Shown here: piece by piece, positions 1 through 8,552 of the stretch
How the letters are laid out: the number at the start of each line of letters is the position of its first letter
How positions within the stretch are numbered: position 1 is the first letter of the stretch
Assembly (NCBI RefSeq): GCF_019802125.1
Contig: NZ_JAHVHT010000001.1
Coordinates: forward strand, 620,001-684,000
From: Tateyamaria omphalii
GTDB taxonomy: Bacteria; Pseudomonadota; Alphaproteobacteria; Rhodobacterales; Rhodobacteraceae
Reading direction: 5' to 3'
DNA: 64,000 nucleotides
Program-made: the position numbers and the translations under genes
The notes under the pieces: generated by a model
What the model saw: the letters and a program-made list of their open reading frames with translations, nothing else
Databases searched by the model: none
Told to the model about the DNA's origin: nothing

Positions 1-59
1 TTCACGCTTTGACCTCAAAACAGGCATCGGTCGGGCAGAGCATCAAGGGGCAGGTTGCA

Positions 60-1493
60 ATGACGAGAAAGCTGGCACGGACTATTCTGAAATCGACGGC
101 ATTGGCTTGGAGCTTCGCGGCGGTGACCAGCTTCGGTGCGACACAGTCGGCTGCCGATACGCTGGCCGACGCGATGGTCGGGGCCTATACGCACAGCGGC
201 CTCTTGGAACAGAACCGCGCGCTCTTGCGTGCCGCGGACGAAGATGTGCCAATCGCACTGGCCGCGCTGCGCCCCATTCTCAACTGGTCCGCGAGCCTTT
301 CGGAAGTGTTTGGCGACACGACGTCCGAGACAACCGGCGGCGTTGCGCGATCCATTGATACGACAACGGTTTCATTGGAGCTGACCGCCTCTTGGCAGGT
401 TTACGATTTCGGCGCGGACAGGGCGCGGGTGGAGGCGCTGAAGGAAACGGTTCTCGCGACACGCGCGACACTTCTGAATGTTGAACAGGCTCTGCTTCTC
501 CGCGCGGCGTCCGCATATTTCAACGTTGGACGACAGGAAAACTTCGTTGCGCTGAGCCGGAACAACCTGCGCCTCCTGCAGCAGGAACTGCGTGCCGCAA
601 ATGACCGGTTCGAGGTGGGCGAGGTGACCAGGACCGACGTTTCGCTTGCCGAAGCTGCCGTGGCGCAGGCGCGCAGCAACCTCGCAGATGCGGAGCGGAA
701 CCTGATCCAGGCGCAGGCAGAATACGCAAACGTGGTTGGCAGACAGCCGGGACGCCTGTCAGGCTTGCCCCCGCTGCCCAGCACCGAAACACGTATCGAA
801 GCCGCACAATCGGTCGCCGTTCGAACCCACCCTGAAATGGAGACGGCGCGGCGGCAAGTCGCAGCGAACGAGTTGTTGGTTTCTGCCGCAGGCAAAGACA
901 AGTTGCCTGTCCTGTCGCTCACCGGTCAGTTGAGCGTGGAAGAAGAGATTGATGGAATTGACAGTACGGAACGGGGCTCTGTCGGCCTAGAGCTGAGCGG
1001 GCCGATCTATCAGGGCGGCAGCCTGTCTGCTTTGCAGCGCCAGGCTATCGCCAACCGCGATGCTGCGCGTGGGAACTTGCACACTGTTCGGCATGATGTG
1101 CAGCAGGATGTTGTTAATGCCATTTCGGACTTCAATGCCGCCCGCGCAAGCCTGGCCGCATCCGAGCGCCAGATCCGGGCTGCCCGCGTTGCATTCCAGG
1201 GCGTGCGCGAAGAGGCGACCCTGGGCGCGCGAACAACGCTGGATGTGCTGGACGCAGAGCAGGACCTTTTGGATGCGGAAACGAACCGTATCTCGGCCCA
1301 GGCTGATCAGTACATCGCCGCCTATGCGGTGTTGGAGGCGATGGGCCTGCTGACGGCGCAAAGCCTGAAACTGCCGGTTCAGCTCTATGATCCGGCAGCC
1401 TACTACAACCTCGTTCAAAACGGTCCCGTCAAACGGTCGAAGCAGGGCCAACAACTGGACCGCGTTTTGCGTGCGCTGCAAGTAGACGATTAG
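60..1493 (+). CDS. tolC: TolC-family type I secretion outer membrane protein
   Basis: A 477-residue outer membrane efflux/secretion factor, the trimeric channel that works with type I secretion or RND pumps. The ATG at 60 begins a clear signal peptide (MTRK, a hydrophobic stretch, then a SAAD-type cleavage site near residue 35). A TTG 17 codons upstream would put charged residues before the signal, so I prefer ATG. The body is two repeated blocks of long alpha-helical coiled coil rich in Ala, Glu and Arg, typical of the OEP family, with the GARTTLDVLDAEQ motif in the second half. The length fits TolC (about 450-490). No inner membrane partner is in the window. A possible substrate is the RTX protein encoded at 8553-10427, but that link is inference. 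Confidence 0.93.
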   Translation: MTRKLARTILKSTALAWSFAAVTSFGATQSAADTLADAMVGAYTHSGLLEQNRALLRAADEDVPIALAALRPILNWSASLSEVFGDTTSETTGGVARSIDTTTVSLELTASWQVYDFGADRARVEALKETVLATRATLLNVEQALLLRAASAYFNVGRQENFVALSRNNLRLLQQELRAANDRFEVGEVTRTDVSLAEAAVAQARSNLADAERNLIQAQAEYANVVGRQPGRLSGLPPLPSTETRIEAAQSVAVRTHPEMETARRQVAANELLVSAAGKDKLPVLSLTGQLSVEEEIDGIDSTERGSVGLELSGPIYQGGSLSALQRQAIANRDAARGNLHTVRHDVQQDVVNAISDFNAARASLAASERQIRAARVAFQGVREEATLGARTTLDVLDAEQDLLDAETNRISAQADQYIAAYAVLEAMGLLTAQSLKLPVQLYDPAAYYNLVQNGPVKRSKQGQQLDRVLRALQVDD

Positions 1494-1567
1494 GATTTTC
1501 AGCACAGTATTGTGCGACTCTCGGCTGCGAGGTACAGTTTGGCCGAGGCTGAGAGTGGTACAGAAAC

Positions 1568-2443
1568 ATGTCTGATCCAATGACCAACACTGAGGTGGAG
1601 GACGTTTTGGCGTCCATTCGCCGTTTGGTGTCTGACGATAACCGTCTGGAACCGGAACAAAACAAGCCTGCACCGACGGACCGTTTGGTGCTGACTCCCG
1701 CCTTGCGGGTGATGGAAGACGACGATCTGAATACGGAAGAACCGGTTGCAACGACGCCGGTGGAGGATCCGCTCGACGCAGTCGAAGCGCTCGACGCCGC
1801 GTCAGACGACGAACCGACCGAAGTGGCATCGGCGGCGCCCCAGACGGAAGACATCGCCGATACCGATCACGCGACTGGCGAAATACAGGATATCCCGGCA
1901 GATGATGACGTTGCGGGTGCCAACGAGGGCGAAAACCCAATCACGTTGGACAAAGTGGACCTGGACCAGGACACATTGATGTCCATTCAGGATGCGTTTT
2001 CAGACATTGCAGTACCGGCTGATGCGCCGTCCGACACCGCTGAAACGAACGATCCCGATGCATCCACGCCACTGAGTGAAAAGATTGCTGCACTGGAAAC
2101 TCTGATCGCGGGCCAAACCGAAGAATTTGAACCGGACATGGTCGGCGATGGCGACAATGCGGGAACCGAGCCACCCACGCTGCAATGGGAAGACGCCGAA
2201 GCGACACCTGAACCTGTTGAAGCGTTTGAAGACACGCCAGAACCGGTCAATGCTGCCGTCGACGAACCACAGGTATTCTCAAGCGACGAAGATGTCCTTG
2301 ATGAAGAAGCTCTGCGTGACCTGGTAAGTGATATCGTACGCGAGGAACTACAGGGTGCCTTGGGTGAGCGTATCACACGCAATGTGCGCAAATTGGTGCG
2401 CCGCGAAATCCACCGCGCTTTGGCGGCGCAAGAACTGGAATAG
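1568..2443 (+). CDS. DUF2497 / PopZ-like acidic polar-organizing protein
   Basis: A 291-residue, very acidic, proline- and alanine-containing protein. A short N-terminal amphipathic helix (about residues 8-22, VEDVLASIRRLVSDD) and a basic helical C-terminus (about residues 243-288, LRDLVSDIVREEL then VRREIHRAL) flank a long disordered Asp/Glu-rich middle. This is the architecture of DUF2497 proteins such as Caulobacter PopZ, which assembles at cell poles and anchors the centromere. The match is by layout and terminal helices, not by alignment, so orthology to PopZ is inference. It lies 74 bases after the tolC gene, an arrangement I associate with alphaproteobacterial genomes. Confidence 0.72.
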   Translation: MSDPMTNTEVEDVLASIRRLVSDDNRLEPEQNKPAPTDRLVLTPALRVMEDDDLNTEEPVATTPVEDPLDAVEALDAASDDEPTEVASAAPQTEDIADTDHATGEIQDIPADDDVAGANEGENPITLDKVDLDQDTLMSIQDAFSDIAVPADAPSDTAETNDPDASTPLSEKIAALETLIAGQTEEFEPDMVGDGDNAGTEPPTLQWEDAEATPEPVEAFEDTPEPVNAAVDEPQVFSSDEDVLDEEALRDLVSDIVREELQGALGERITRNVRKLVRREIHRALAAQELE

Positions 2444-2477
2444 GGCAGGGCGCTATGCTCCGCCGGTCTAGGAAGCC

Positions 2478-3056
2478 GTGAACACACCGGCCCATCTGCT
2501 GCTTGGAGCAGCGGTATTCGGAAAACCGGCTCATCAGCGTATTCTGGCCGCTGCCTTTATCGGCGCACTGCTGCCTGACCTGTCGCTCTACGTTATGGCA
2601 GGCGTTTCCCTGTATGTCTTGGGGATCCCGCCACGCATCGTGTTTGACGACCTCTACTTCTCCAATGCATGGCAAACCGTTTTCGCCATCGACAATTCCT
2701 TTGTTGTTTGGGGGCTGCTTTGCGCGGTCGCTGCGTGGTGCAAGTCGCCGTCGGCGATTGCCCTGACTGGTGCGGCCCTCCTGCATCTGTTGCTGGACTT
2801 TCCCCTGCACCATGACGATGGCCGGCCACATTTCTGGCCGCTCAGTCGCTGGGTTTTTGAAAGCCCTGTCAGTTATTGGGACAGAAACCATGGAGCAGCG
2901 TGGATTGCCCCGATTGAAGCTGCACTGGCAACTGTTGCTGCGATCACCCTGTGGCGACGCGCTCTGCCGGTTTGGAGCATAGGGTTGGTTGCGCTTTTGT
3001 TGCTCGCCGAGCTCTGGGTCGTCCGCCAGTGGCTCTTTTTCTTTGTCGACAGCTAA
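2478..3056 (+). CDS. small multispanning membrane protein (DUF457/YdjM-like)
   Basis: A 192-residue integral membrane protein starting at GTG (2478), 34 bases after the PopZ-like gene and probably cotranscribed with it. It has about five hydrophobic segments. Conserved-looking His and Asp residues sit near the membrane: MNTPAH at the N-terminus, GALLPDLS, and a DFPLHHDDGRPHFWPLSRW motif around residues 111-130. These resemble the membrane-bound metal-dependent hydrolase family (DUF457, YdjM). Homologues in this group are sometimes given an implausible cobalamin-biosynthesis name. No enzymatic function is established, and the call rests on motif pattern only. Confidence 0.6.
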   Translation: MNTPAHLLLGAAVFGKPAHQRILAAAFIGALLPDLSLYVMAGVSLYVLGIPPRIVFDDLYFSNAWQTVFAIDNSFVVWGLLCAVAAWCKSPSAIALTGAALLHLLLDFPLHHDDGRPHFWPLSRWVFESPVSYWDRNHGAAWIAPIEAALATVAAITLWRRALPVWSIGLVALLLLAELWVVRQWLFFFVDS

Positions 3057-3069
3057 CAAAAGTGGAAAA

Positions 3070-3098
3070 CGCGCCTGTCTAGGCGCGCCTTTTCTTTT
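3070..3098. terminator. bidirectional Rho-independent terminator
   Basis: A 7-bp perfect stem CGCGCCT (3070-3076) / AGGCGCG (3081-3087) with a GTCT loop. It is followed by a T-rich run on the plus strand and preceded by an A-rich run, so it can work in both directions. It sits between the convergent ends of the membrane protein gene (stop at 3056) and the gene ending at 3113. Confidence 0.85.
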
Positions 3099-3112
3099 CA
3101 GCGTTGGGCTGA

Positions 3113-3433
3113 CTAGGCCGCTTCGGCCTGCTGCGCGGCATTGCGGCGCTCGGATTCCTCGCGGCTGAGCGCTACAGACGTCCGCACCCCTTTGCCGACA
3201 AATTCCATGAGCCCTTCCACGACCCGCTCGTTAGGGTCGATACCTGCGCAACTCAGCACTTCGCGCCCATCGCGCGACCGCGCCCAGCGGGCAATCTGCT
3301 CTGGCCCGTTGCCATATTTTTTGTCATCGGCGATGGCATCGTCGAGTGCAGCCAACACAACGGCTGCGAATAGTTTGCGTGCACGGTTGCCTTGTTCGTT
3401 GTTAAAGGCCGTGCCGTCAACGAAATCTTTCAT
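3113..3433 (-). CDS. conserved Rhodobacterales protein (DUF6280-like)
   Basis: A 106-residue soluble protein beginning [10 protein letters not shown] (ATG at 3433). It is mostly helical, with a [18 protein letters not shown] segment and a charged C-terminus rich in Arg, Glu and Ala. From memory it matches a short, strongly conserved family limited to Rhodobacterales, labelled DUF6280 in current annotations; its function is unknown. The open frame extends far upstream (to 4246), but that extension is antisense to efp. The ATG chosen gives the expected length. It is divergent from efp across a 219-base spacer. Confidence 0.75.
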   Translation of the reverse strand: MKDFVDGTAFNNEQGNRARKLFAAVVLAALDDAIADDKKYGNGPEQIARWARSRDGREVLSCAGIDPNERVVEGLMEFVGKGVRTSVALSREESERRNAAQQAEAA

Positions 3434-3652
3434 TCGTCGTCCTTCCTTTATTCTTGCTCTTGTCTTTCCGGCGTGGCGCTCGTTATGGACGAACACAGCC
3501 GATTCGGATACCCCGTTTCTGCATGGCACCCTTGCATCCAGCGCATAGCCTGCTGCGTATGCAGCACTGCATTTCGTTGTCTTGCCGGGGCTCCCCACGC
3601 GAGATATAGGGAGCATCAACTTTTCATCAACCTTTCGCCATGGTTTTGCCAC

Positions 3653-4216
3653 ATGCCTAAAATCAACGGAAACGAGATCCGCCCCGGGAACGTGCTGGAG
3701 CACAATGACGGTCTTTGGGCCGCCGTGAAGGTGGACCATGTCAAACCCGGCAAGGGCGGCGCCTTTGCACAGGTAGAACTGCGCAACCTGCGCAATGGTT
3801 CCAAATTGAACGAACGCTTCCGCAGCGCGGACAAGGTCGAACGGGTCCGGCTGGAACAGAAGGACCAGCAGTTCCTCTATGAAAATGACGGGATGCTCGT
3901 GTTCATGGATGCCGACACCTACGAACAGATCGAACTGCCCGCAGAGCTTCTGGGCGACCGCCGCCCGTTCCTGCAGGACGGGATGACCATCGTCGTCGAA
4001 TTCTACGAGGAAGAGGCGCTGAACGCGACCGTCCCGCAGAAAGTGACCTGCAAGATCGTGGAGACGGAGCCGGTGGTCAAAGGACAGACGGCCGCCAACT
4101 CGTTCAAACCCGCGATCCTGGACAACGGGGTCAAGGTCATGGTGCCGCCCTTTGTCGGCCAGGACGAGGACATCGTGGTCAACACCGAGACCATGGAATA
4201 CGCCGAACGCGCCTGA
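3653..4216 (+). CDS. efp: translation elongation factor P
   Basis: A 187-residue EF-P, which binds between the P and E sites of the ribosome and relieves stalling at polyproline stretches. The three beta-barrel layout is complete and the length is exactly typical. The tip loop PGKGGA carries Lys34, the residue modified by EpmA-type enzymes in many proteobacteria; no epmA or epmB is in the window. The frame is open for another 87 codons upstream, but those residues do not look like EF-P, so the start is [13 protein letters not shown] at 3653. There is no good ribosome-binding site before this ATG. Confidence 0.97.
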   Translation: MPKINGNEIRPGNVLEHNDGLWAAVKVDHVKPGKGGAFAQVELRNLRNGSKLNERFRSADKVERVRLEQKDQQFLYENDGMLVFMDADTYEQIELPAELLGDRRPFLQDGMTIVVEFYEEEALNATVPQKVTCKIVETEPVVKGQTAANSFKPAILDNGVKVMVPPFVGQDEDIVVNTETMEYAERA

Positions 4217-4732
4217 GCCCGGGCGCGTGTTTCGTGCGCGCCTCATTCATCTGTGATTAACCACGCCTTGCGTTCAACGCATGGCGCCCTGAGACATGGA
4301 TCACGCGGCAGGCGATGTTGCACGTCACCCATGTCAAGCGCGCGGTGCGTTAACCGCGCACCGGGGCGCGCGCCGTGTTAACCGTGCCGGATAAGGGGGC
4401 AGGCGGGCCGCTGCGAGGGGCGGATCCGCTTGAACCGCACATTTTCGCCGGCAAACTGCACATTTTACCCTGCCCAAAACCCTGTCAAATCGCGCCGTTT
4501 CTGACAAACTGCGTAGTTTGCCGGTGAAACTGCGTATTTTGGCCGTTGAGACAGCGTGGCCGCTGCGAAAGTCGTTAAGCCGCGACAATTGGCGTCGCGG
4601 CAGTGCTTGCGGTCGCCACATGATGCGTGAGGCTGCTGCCCGTTGCCGTGTCCGAAAGCGCATTGTGTATGCGACGGCCGACGGGGGGCGGGCAGCAGTT
4701 GCAAAGGGCATGATTGACGGGGCGATGCGCTG
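4217..4732. other. 516-base convergent intergenic region with repeat arrays
   Basis: No convincing gene. It lies between the convergent ends of efp and a DUF2799 lipoprotein gene. It holds a set of AAACTGC-type repeats at 4432-4540 (described separately) and three related GTTAACC-containing motifs at about 4256, 4349 and 4378 (gATTAACCaCGC, CGTTAACCGCGC, TGTTAACCGTGC). The short frames here have no recognisable protein. Confidence 0.7.
4432..4540 (+). repeat. array of four near-palindromic AAACTGCGYAKTTT motifs
   Basis: Copies start at 4432 (gAACCGCACATTTT), 4453 (AAACTGCACATTTT), 4506 (AAACTGCGTAGTTT) and 4527 (AAACTGCGTATTTT). A weaker fifth match is at 4487 (AAATCGCGCCGTTT). The consensus approaches the palindrome AAACTGCGCAGTTT. 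Start-to-start distances are 21, 53 and 21 bases, about two, five and two helical turns, so the main copies could face the same side of the DNA. Confidence 0.7.
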
Positions 4733-5260
4733 CTAGTTGACGAGCGAAAGAAGCAGCCTGCGATCCTCAAGTCTGTCGATCCGGCGTTCAAGCGCGCGAA
4801 TGTCACGTCGGATTTCGGCGCGCCTGTCCTCGTCTATGTCAATCCGGTCGCGCTGATCGCGGAGCCGATCCCGTTCGGTCTCAAGCTCTCTGATTTGCCG
4901 AGACAACCGGCGATCCTGGAGGCCGTTCTGGTGAGGTTGCCGCATGAGGGACAGTTTCTCCGGCGCGCAGAATGACGATAGCGCTCCGCCACGCTGGCCT
5001 ATCCGAAAGGCGTTGGTTGGCGTGCAATAGTTCTCCAGACCAGCCCGATAGCCTTGGAGCGCGAGATCTTCCCGCGGTGCTGCCGCACTGGCCCGGCAAA
5101 TGCCTGCCTCGCTCGTGATGACCGAGGAGGGCTTTCCGTCGAGGCCGGTCTGATATCCAAAGTTGTACCAGTTGATGTTGGCACAATGGAGATCCGTTAT
5201 CTCGGCACAGGACGTCAGTGTTACAATCAGACTTGGTAGAAGCAGCACGCGCAAATGCAT
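4733..5260 (-). CDS. DUF2799 family lipoprotein
   Basis: A 175-residue predicted lipoprotein. The N-terminus MHLRVLLLPSLIVTLTSC is a short signal with a lipobox (LTSC, Cys18). Next comes a DUF2799 core: a WYNFGYQTGLDGK segment around residues 31-43, a Cys (GICRA), a YRAGLENYCTP segment, and a GQRGG loop. The last 60 residues form a highly charged Arg/Asp/Glu coiled coil (about 110-170). The family is found in many proteobacteria and has no known function. It is expected at the outer or inner membrane facing the periplasm. Confidence 0.82.
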   Translation of the reverse strand: MHLRVLLLPSLIVTLTSCAEITDLHCANINWYNFGYQTGLDGKPSSVITSEAGICRASAAAPREDLALQGYRAGLENYCTPTNAFRIGQRGGALSSFCAPEKLSLMRQPHQNGLQDRRLSRQIRELETERDRLRDQRDRIDIDEDRRAEIRRDIRALERRIDRLEDRRLLLSLVN

Positions 5261-5587
5261 GGAAAATCTCTCTTTTTTGAGTTAACGGCCTTTGTGCTTT
5301 TGAAAAATCTTTGATCGCACTCGGAAAAAACAGAGGCCTCTTTCCCGTCTAGATAGTAGCTCGCTTGCCCTTTCACCAGATGCCTGTTCACCACTCCCAC
5401 ATGTCTATTTGCGTTGGTGGAACGTGACGAAACCGATCGTGACAGCAGTGTTTCTGCAAGATGGCCCATGGCAGCGTCCGACGATGGTTTGCTCGAAATG
5501 AGCCCCCTTGTCATACGCCTGAATGACAACCCGGCCCTCGTCCTTGCCCTATACGCTTTTCATCGTCCGTTGCGCAGGAGAGCAGGC
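5261..5587. other. 327-base divergent intergenic region
   Basis: This separates the DUF2799 lipoprotein gene (minus) from the small ORF at 5588 (plus). It should carry promoters for both. The part near 5270-5340 is AT-rich, but I see no convincing operator or RNA. An open frame runs from a TTG at 5414 into the 5588 ORF; the upstream part lacks a ribosome-binding site. Confidence 0.5.
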
Positions 5588-5806
5588 ATGGATTTACAGG
5601 CCATCGGAATAGTTCTGGTCTCGCAGACCAAGGAAAAACGTTTCGATCCCGCTGACGAAGAGCAGTACTATCAGGAACTGGCAGCTGGCAGGCATGTCGC
5701 GATGATGGTCGAGGTGGTGTCGGCTGGATTTACACTCTTCCTGTCCGTCTTTGCCCATATTCACCCGAAGAGACTGCGCACCCTATGGAAGCCGACCCCC
5801 GAATGA
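5588..5806 (+). CDS. hypothetical small protein upstream of a LuxR-type regulator
   Basis: A 72-residue protein of unknown function. The ATG at 5588 follows an AGGAG at 5576-5580 with a 7-base gap, so I prefer it to the TTG 58 codons upstream. It has a charged middle (KEKRFDPADEEQYYQEL) and a hydrophobic segment near the end (VEVVSAGFTLFLSVFAHI) that could be membrane-associated. Its TGA overlaps the ATG of the next gene in an ATGA junction (5803-5806), so the two are probably translated together. I do not recognise the family. Confidence 0.55.
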   Translation: MDLQAIGIVLVSQTKEKRFDPADEEQYYQELAAGRHVAMMVEVVSAGFTLFLSVFAHIHPKRLRTLWKPTPE

Positions 5807-6777
5807 CAAAGCAAGATGACGACCGTGCGGCCATCCTTGCCGTCGTCGAAGCGGAGACCGACGCGTATCTGCAACATGACTATGAGGCGTGGCAAAGCTG
5901 CTGGCATGATGCGGATGAGATACAACGCATTCAAACGCATGTCGGAAGCGGTGTGACCGTCACCAAAGGTCCTGCGGTGAGAGATCAGATGCGGGGCATT
6001 TTCGCCCAGGCACAGACGTGGCAACTGCCAAGGAGGTTTCAACGCGAGAACTATTCCATCGTGATCGGGTCGGACATGGCCTGGGTCAGCTACGACCAGA
6101 TCGGGGATGCGCCAAGCATTCCAAAAGACATTCCCGGCCAATATCACGAGCTCAAGATCCTTCAGAAGGTAGATGGCGCGTGGAAGATTTCGTGCCTTGT
6201 CAGCACTCAAATTCGCACGACATCGACGCAAAGCCCGATGATCGAAGTGGATGGCGAAGGGCGCGTCCTTGAGATGAACACGTCAGCGCAAGACCGGCTA
6301 CCCGACCATCCCTTGCTGTATTTGAAGGCGAACAGGATTTGGGCACGCGGAGAGGACGCGCTTGTGCACCTTCAAGAGGCCGTCACCTGGGTTGCTACAA
6401 TCAGAACCCGGCACACACCGTGTGTCGGTGAAGAGGCCGTGATCCGCTCTGTGCCGCTGGGACAGGATGATGCGGGGTTGGCGCATATCTGCTGGGTGCT
6501 TCTGCGGGATGGCAAGCTGTTGATTACATTTGATGATCGTGAACGACTTAAGACACAACTCAACACGGCGGGCGAAGTGTACCAGTTGTCGGAAGCGCAA
6601 CAAAAACTGGCCCATCACCTCGTCGCGGGTCGCGACCTTGCGGCTGCCGCGGATGCCATGGACATCAGCACGAATACGGCGAAGACGCATTTGCAACGCA
6701 TCTACGACAAAACCGGTGTGCGCGCGCAGCCGGCCCTTGTGCGCATACTCTTGAGCGCAGACCGGCGTGACGTTTAG
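5803..6777 (+). CDS. NTF2-like (SnoaL) / LuxR-type HTH hybrid regulator
   Basis: A 324-residue transcription factor. Residues about 8-130 look like an NTF2/SnoaL-like cone fold (AILAVVEAETDAYLQHDYEAW, then KILQKVDGAWKIS near the end), a fold that usually binds small molecules. The middle (about 140-245) resembles a PAS-like segment. The C-terminus (about 255-320) is a LuxR/GerE helix-turn-helix (LSEAQQKLAHHLVAGRDLAAAAD, then NTAKTHLQRIYDKTGV). The start at 5803 is preferred to an ATG 18 bases upstream because it forms the ATGA overlap with the preceding ORF. The ligand and targets are unknown. Confidence 0.75.
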   Translation: MTKQDDDRAAILAVVEAETDAYLQHDYEAWQSCWHDADEIQRIQTHVGSGVTVTKGPAVRDQMRGIFAQAQTWQLPRRFQRENYSIVIGSDMAWVSYDQIGDAPSIPKDIPGQYHELKILQKVDGAWKISCLVSTQIRTTSTQSPMIEVDGEGRVLEMNTSAQDRLPDHPLLYLKANRIWARGEDALVHLQEAVTWVATIRTRHTPCVGEEAVIRSVPLGQDDAGLAHICWVLLRDGKLLITFDDRERLKTQLNTAGEVYQLSEAQQKLAHHLVAGRDLAAAADAMDISTNTAKTHLQRIYDKTGVRAQPALVRILLSADRRDV

Positions 6778-7003
6778 CTGGCGGCATTTGCAATGAAGCT
6801 CCAGCCCCCATCGAAGAGAACGCGGACCGTCGCGCAAACGCAGCAAAAGTTCACTTTGTCCGCCTTGCTGTCGTGGGTGGGTATCGCGGCTAAAGTCCGA
6901 TGGGGGCTCGGGGCGATTTTGGAGCCAGAAGCGGCGGATGTCAGCAGCGAGCCCAAAGCTGCATGCATATTCGGTCCCAGAATGAGCTAGTATACACTCG
7001 CTC

Positions 7004-7741
7004 TCATTTGTAGACTTCCTCTGTCTTTTTCTGAATTTCGCCGGAAAGCCGTTTTATGTTAACCGCAACACTCTTAAAGTACTGACGGTCAATTGGAAGA
7101 TCTTCACCTTCGGCACTGCGAGCAGCTTTTCCAGCTTTTTCAACATAAAGCTTGTTTGCTACACCACCGCCGTGAACGACAATGTCCCGGGATGCTTTCA
7201 CCTCTATGTAAGCATCGATAACGTCCGAGCTCAACTCAATCGCCAAGACTTCTGAGGCTTTGTTCAGGTAGTCTTTTGGCTTAGCGAACATAAGACCTTC
7301 GCACTTCAACGAAACGAAGCGTTTGATGAGATCGCTGCGATCCTCATTCTCAAGCACGAGGTTGATTGGCACACCTCCCTTATCTGCTAAAATACTCAAT
7401 TTATTGGGATACCTACATGCAACCGTTGCAACGCAGTCCTGTATGAAAGCTTCGGTGCGAGAGACTATTGAAACTATGTTGGTTTCATAAATTCCTCTCT
7501 CATGCTGCGCCTGAAAAAGCTGACCAATGTCGGCATCTCTGCGCCCGCTGTAGGTCCAACCTGACTTTTTGGGAGCCCTATATCTTCTTTTGGTGGCGCT
7601 CGAAGACTCTCGAAAGTCCTTCGCGCGCTCTTTCAAGTCAGGTTCGATCAGTTCTGCAAAGATCCACGCGTTGTTGATGTATCGATATAGCGCTATGTGC
7701 TTTCGGTATATTGACTTTGAGACAATGCTTTTTCGCGCCAT
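7004..7741 (-). CDS. HEPN-domain protein, putative RNase
   Basis: A 245-residue protein in a stretch visibly richer in A and T than its neighbours, which suggests horizontal acquisition. The C-terminal half has a HEPN-type layout: a helix with SRTEAFIQDCVATVACRYP (about 94-112), and at residues 185-190 the sequence RDIVVH, which fits the R-[DNH]-x3-H signature of HEPN ribonucleases (Arg185, His190). The overall pattern is closest to the RiboL-PSP-HEPN/MAE-type families seen in defence and toxin systems. The N-terminal 90 residues are basic and not recognised. No obvious MNT antitoxin partner is adjacent; the nearest same-strand gene is a P-loop kinase 178 bases upstream. Confidence 0.65.
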   Translation of the reverse strand: MARKSIVSKSIYRKHIALYRYINNAWIFAELIEPDLKERAKDFRESSSATKRRYRAPKKSGWTYSGRRDADIGQLFQAQHERGIYETNIVSIVSRTEAFIQDCVATVACRYPNKLSILADKGGVPINLVLENEDRSDLIKRFVSLKCEGLMFAKPKDYLNKASEVLAIELSSDVIDAYIEVKASRDIVVHGGGVANKLYVEKAGKAARSAEGEDLPIDRQYFKSVAVNIKRLSGEIQKKTEEVYK

Positions 7742-7918
7742 TCTAAAATCCGAAAAGAATCCTTTGATGGCGCGTTACTACTTCAGGATCGCTATCGAGT
7801 CATCTTGGGACTTCACATGTACTCAGACGATAGTCCAATGTCCGGTCGGTCCGCCAAACTGACCCACGCAGTCAGTGACCTCCGCTGGAGCGCCGCAATC
7901 GACAGGTACGAGTCCGTA

Positions 7919-8443
7919 CTACCGAACCGTCGATCTCATCTTTTCCATCTCGCATGCAATAGTTGCAGCACAGTCTTCGATGCTGCTGACGCTTGTGTCC
8001 ACGACGAGTCGATCAGTGCGCCACTGTTCGAACTCACGTTGAGAAACGGCCTTCCAACTGGGGACTGCAAGCCCCTCGATGTCGCTCTTGCGGGTCTCGA
8101 CCCGTTGCCGATGGACATCTGTATCTGAGCAAACGACCTCGACGTTCAAGAGTTGGGCTGATGCCGTGGCGGCAGTTACCGCCCACAATTTCCTTGTTAT
8201 TTCAATTGGATTCACCGTGTCTGCGATTACATCGAAACCAAGTAAGAGGTTATCTTTCGCGACAGAGGCGATTGCCAAATAGCCTGCATCTTCGGCTGAG
8301 CGGATGTTCAATACGCTTCTCTCTAGCGCAGCCTCAACAGAGTCTACACGTAGATGCATGACCTTGCTGCGCGCGGACAGGCTCTGTGAGACCGTTGTTT
8401 TGCCGACTCCGGGAAGCCCTGAGAGGGAAACGAGTATCGCCAT
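7919..8443 (-). CDS. P-loop kinase-like ATPase (AAA_33 type)
   Basis: A 174-residue nucleotide-binding protein. The Walker A motif GLPGVGKTT is at residues 9-17. It is followed by a DSVEAAL segment and, further on, RQRVETRKSD, an arginine-containing lid as in small-molecule and nucleotide kinases (AAA_33, zeta-toxin-like and gluconate-kinase-like P-loops). The length fits a single-domain kinase. The substrate is unknown. It lies upstream of and on the same strand as the HEPN gene, so cotranscription is possible but not shown. Confidence 0.75.
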   Translation of the reverse strand: MAILVSLSGLPGVGKTTVSQSLSARSKVMHLRVDSVEAALERSVLNIRSAEDAGYLAIASVAKDNLLLGFDVIADTVNPIEITRKLWAVTAATASAQLLNVEVVCSDTDVHRQRVETRKSDIEGLAVPSWKAVSQREFEQWRTDRLVVDTSVSSIEDCAATIACEMEKMRSTVR

Positions 8444-8552
8444 TCGATTAGGATAGGATCAACTTCATGCGAACGGCAACAAAGTCCGCTTAGCTGCAGG
8501 TCCAAGATGGCGCGCGCAGCGTGGCGCGCACCCGCTTTTTCCGTTCGCGTCT

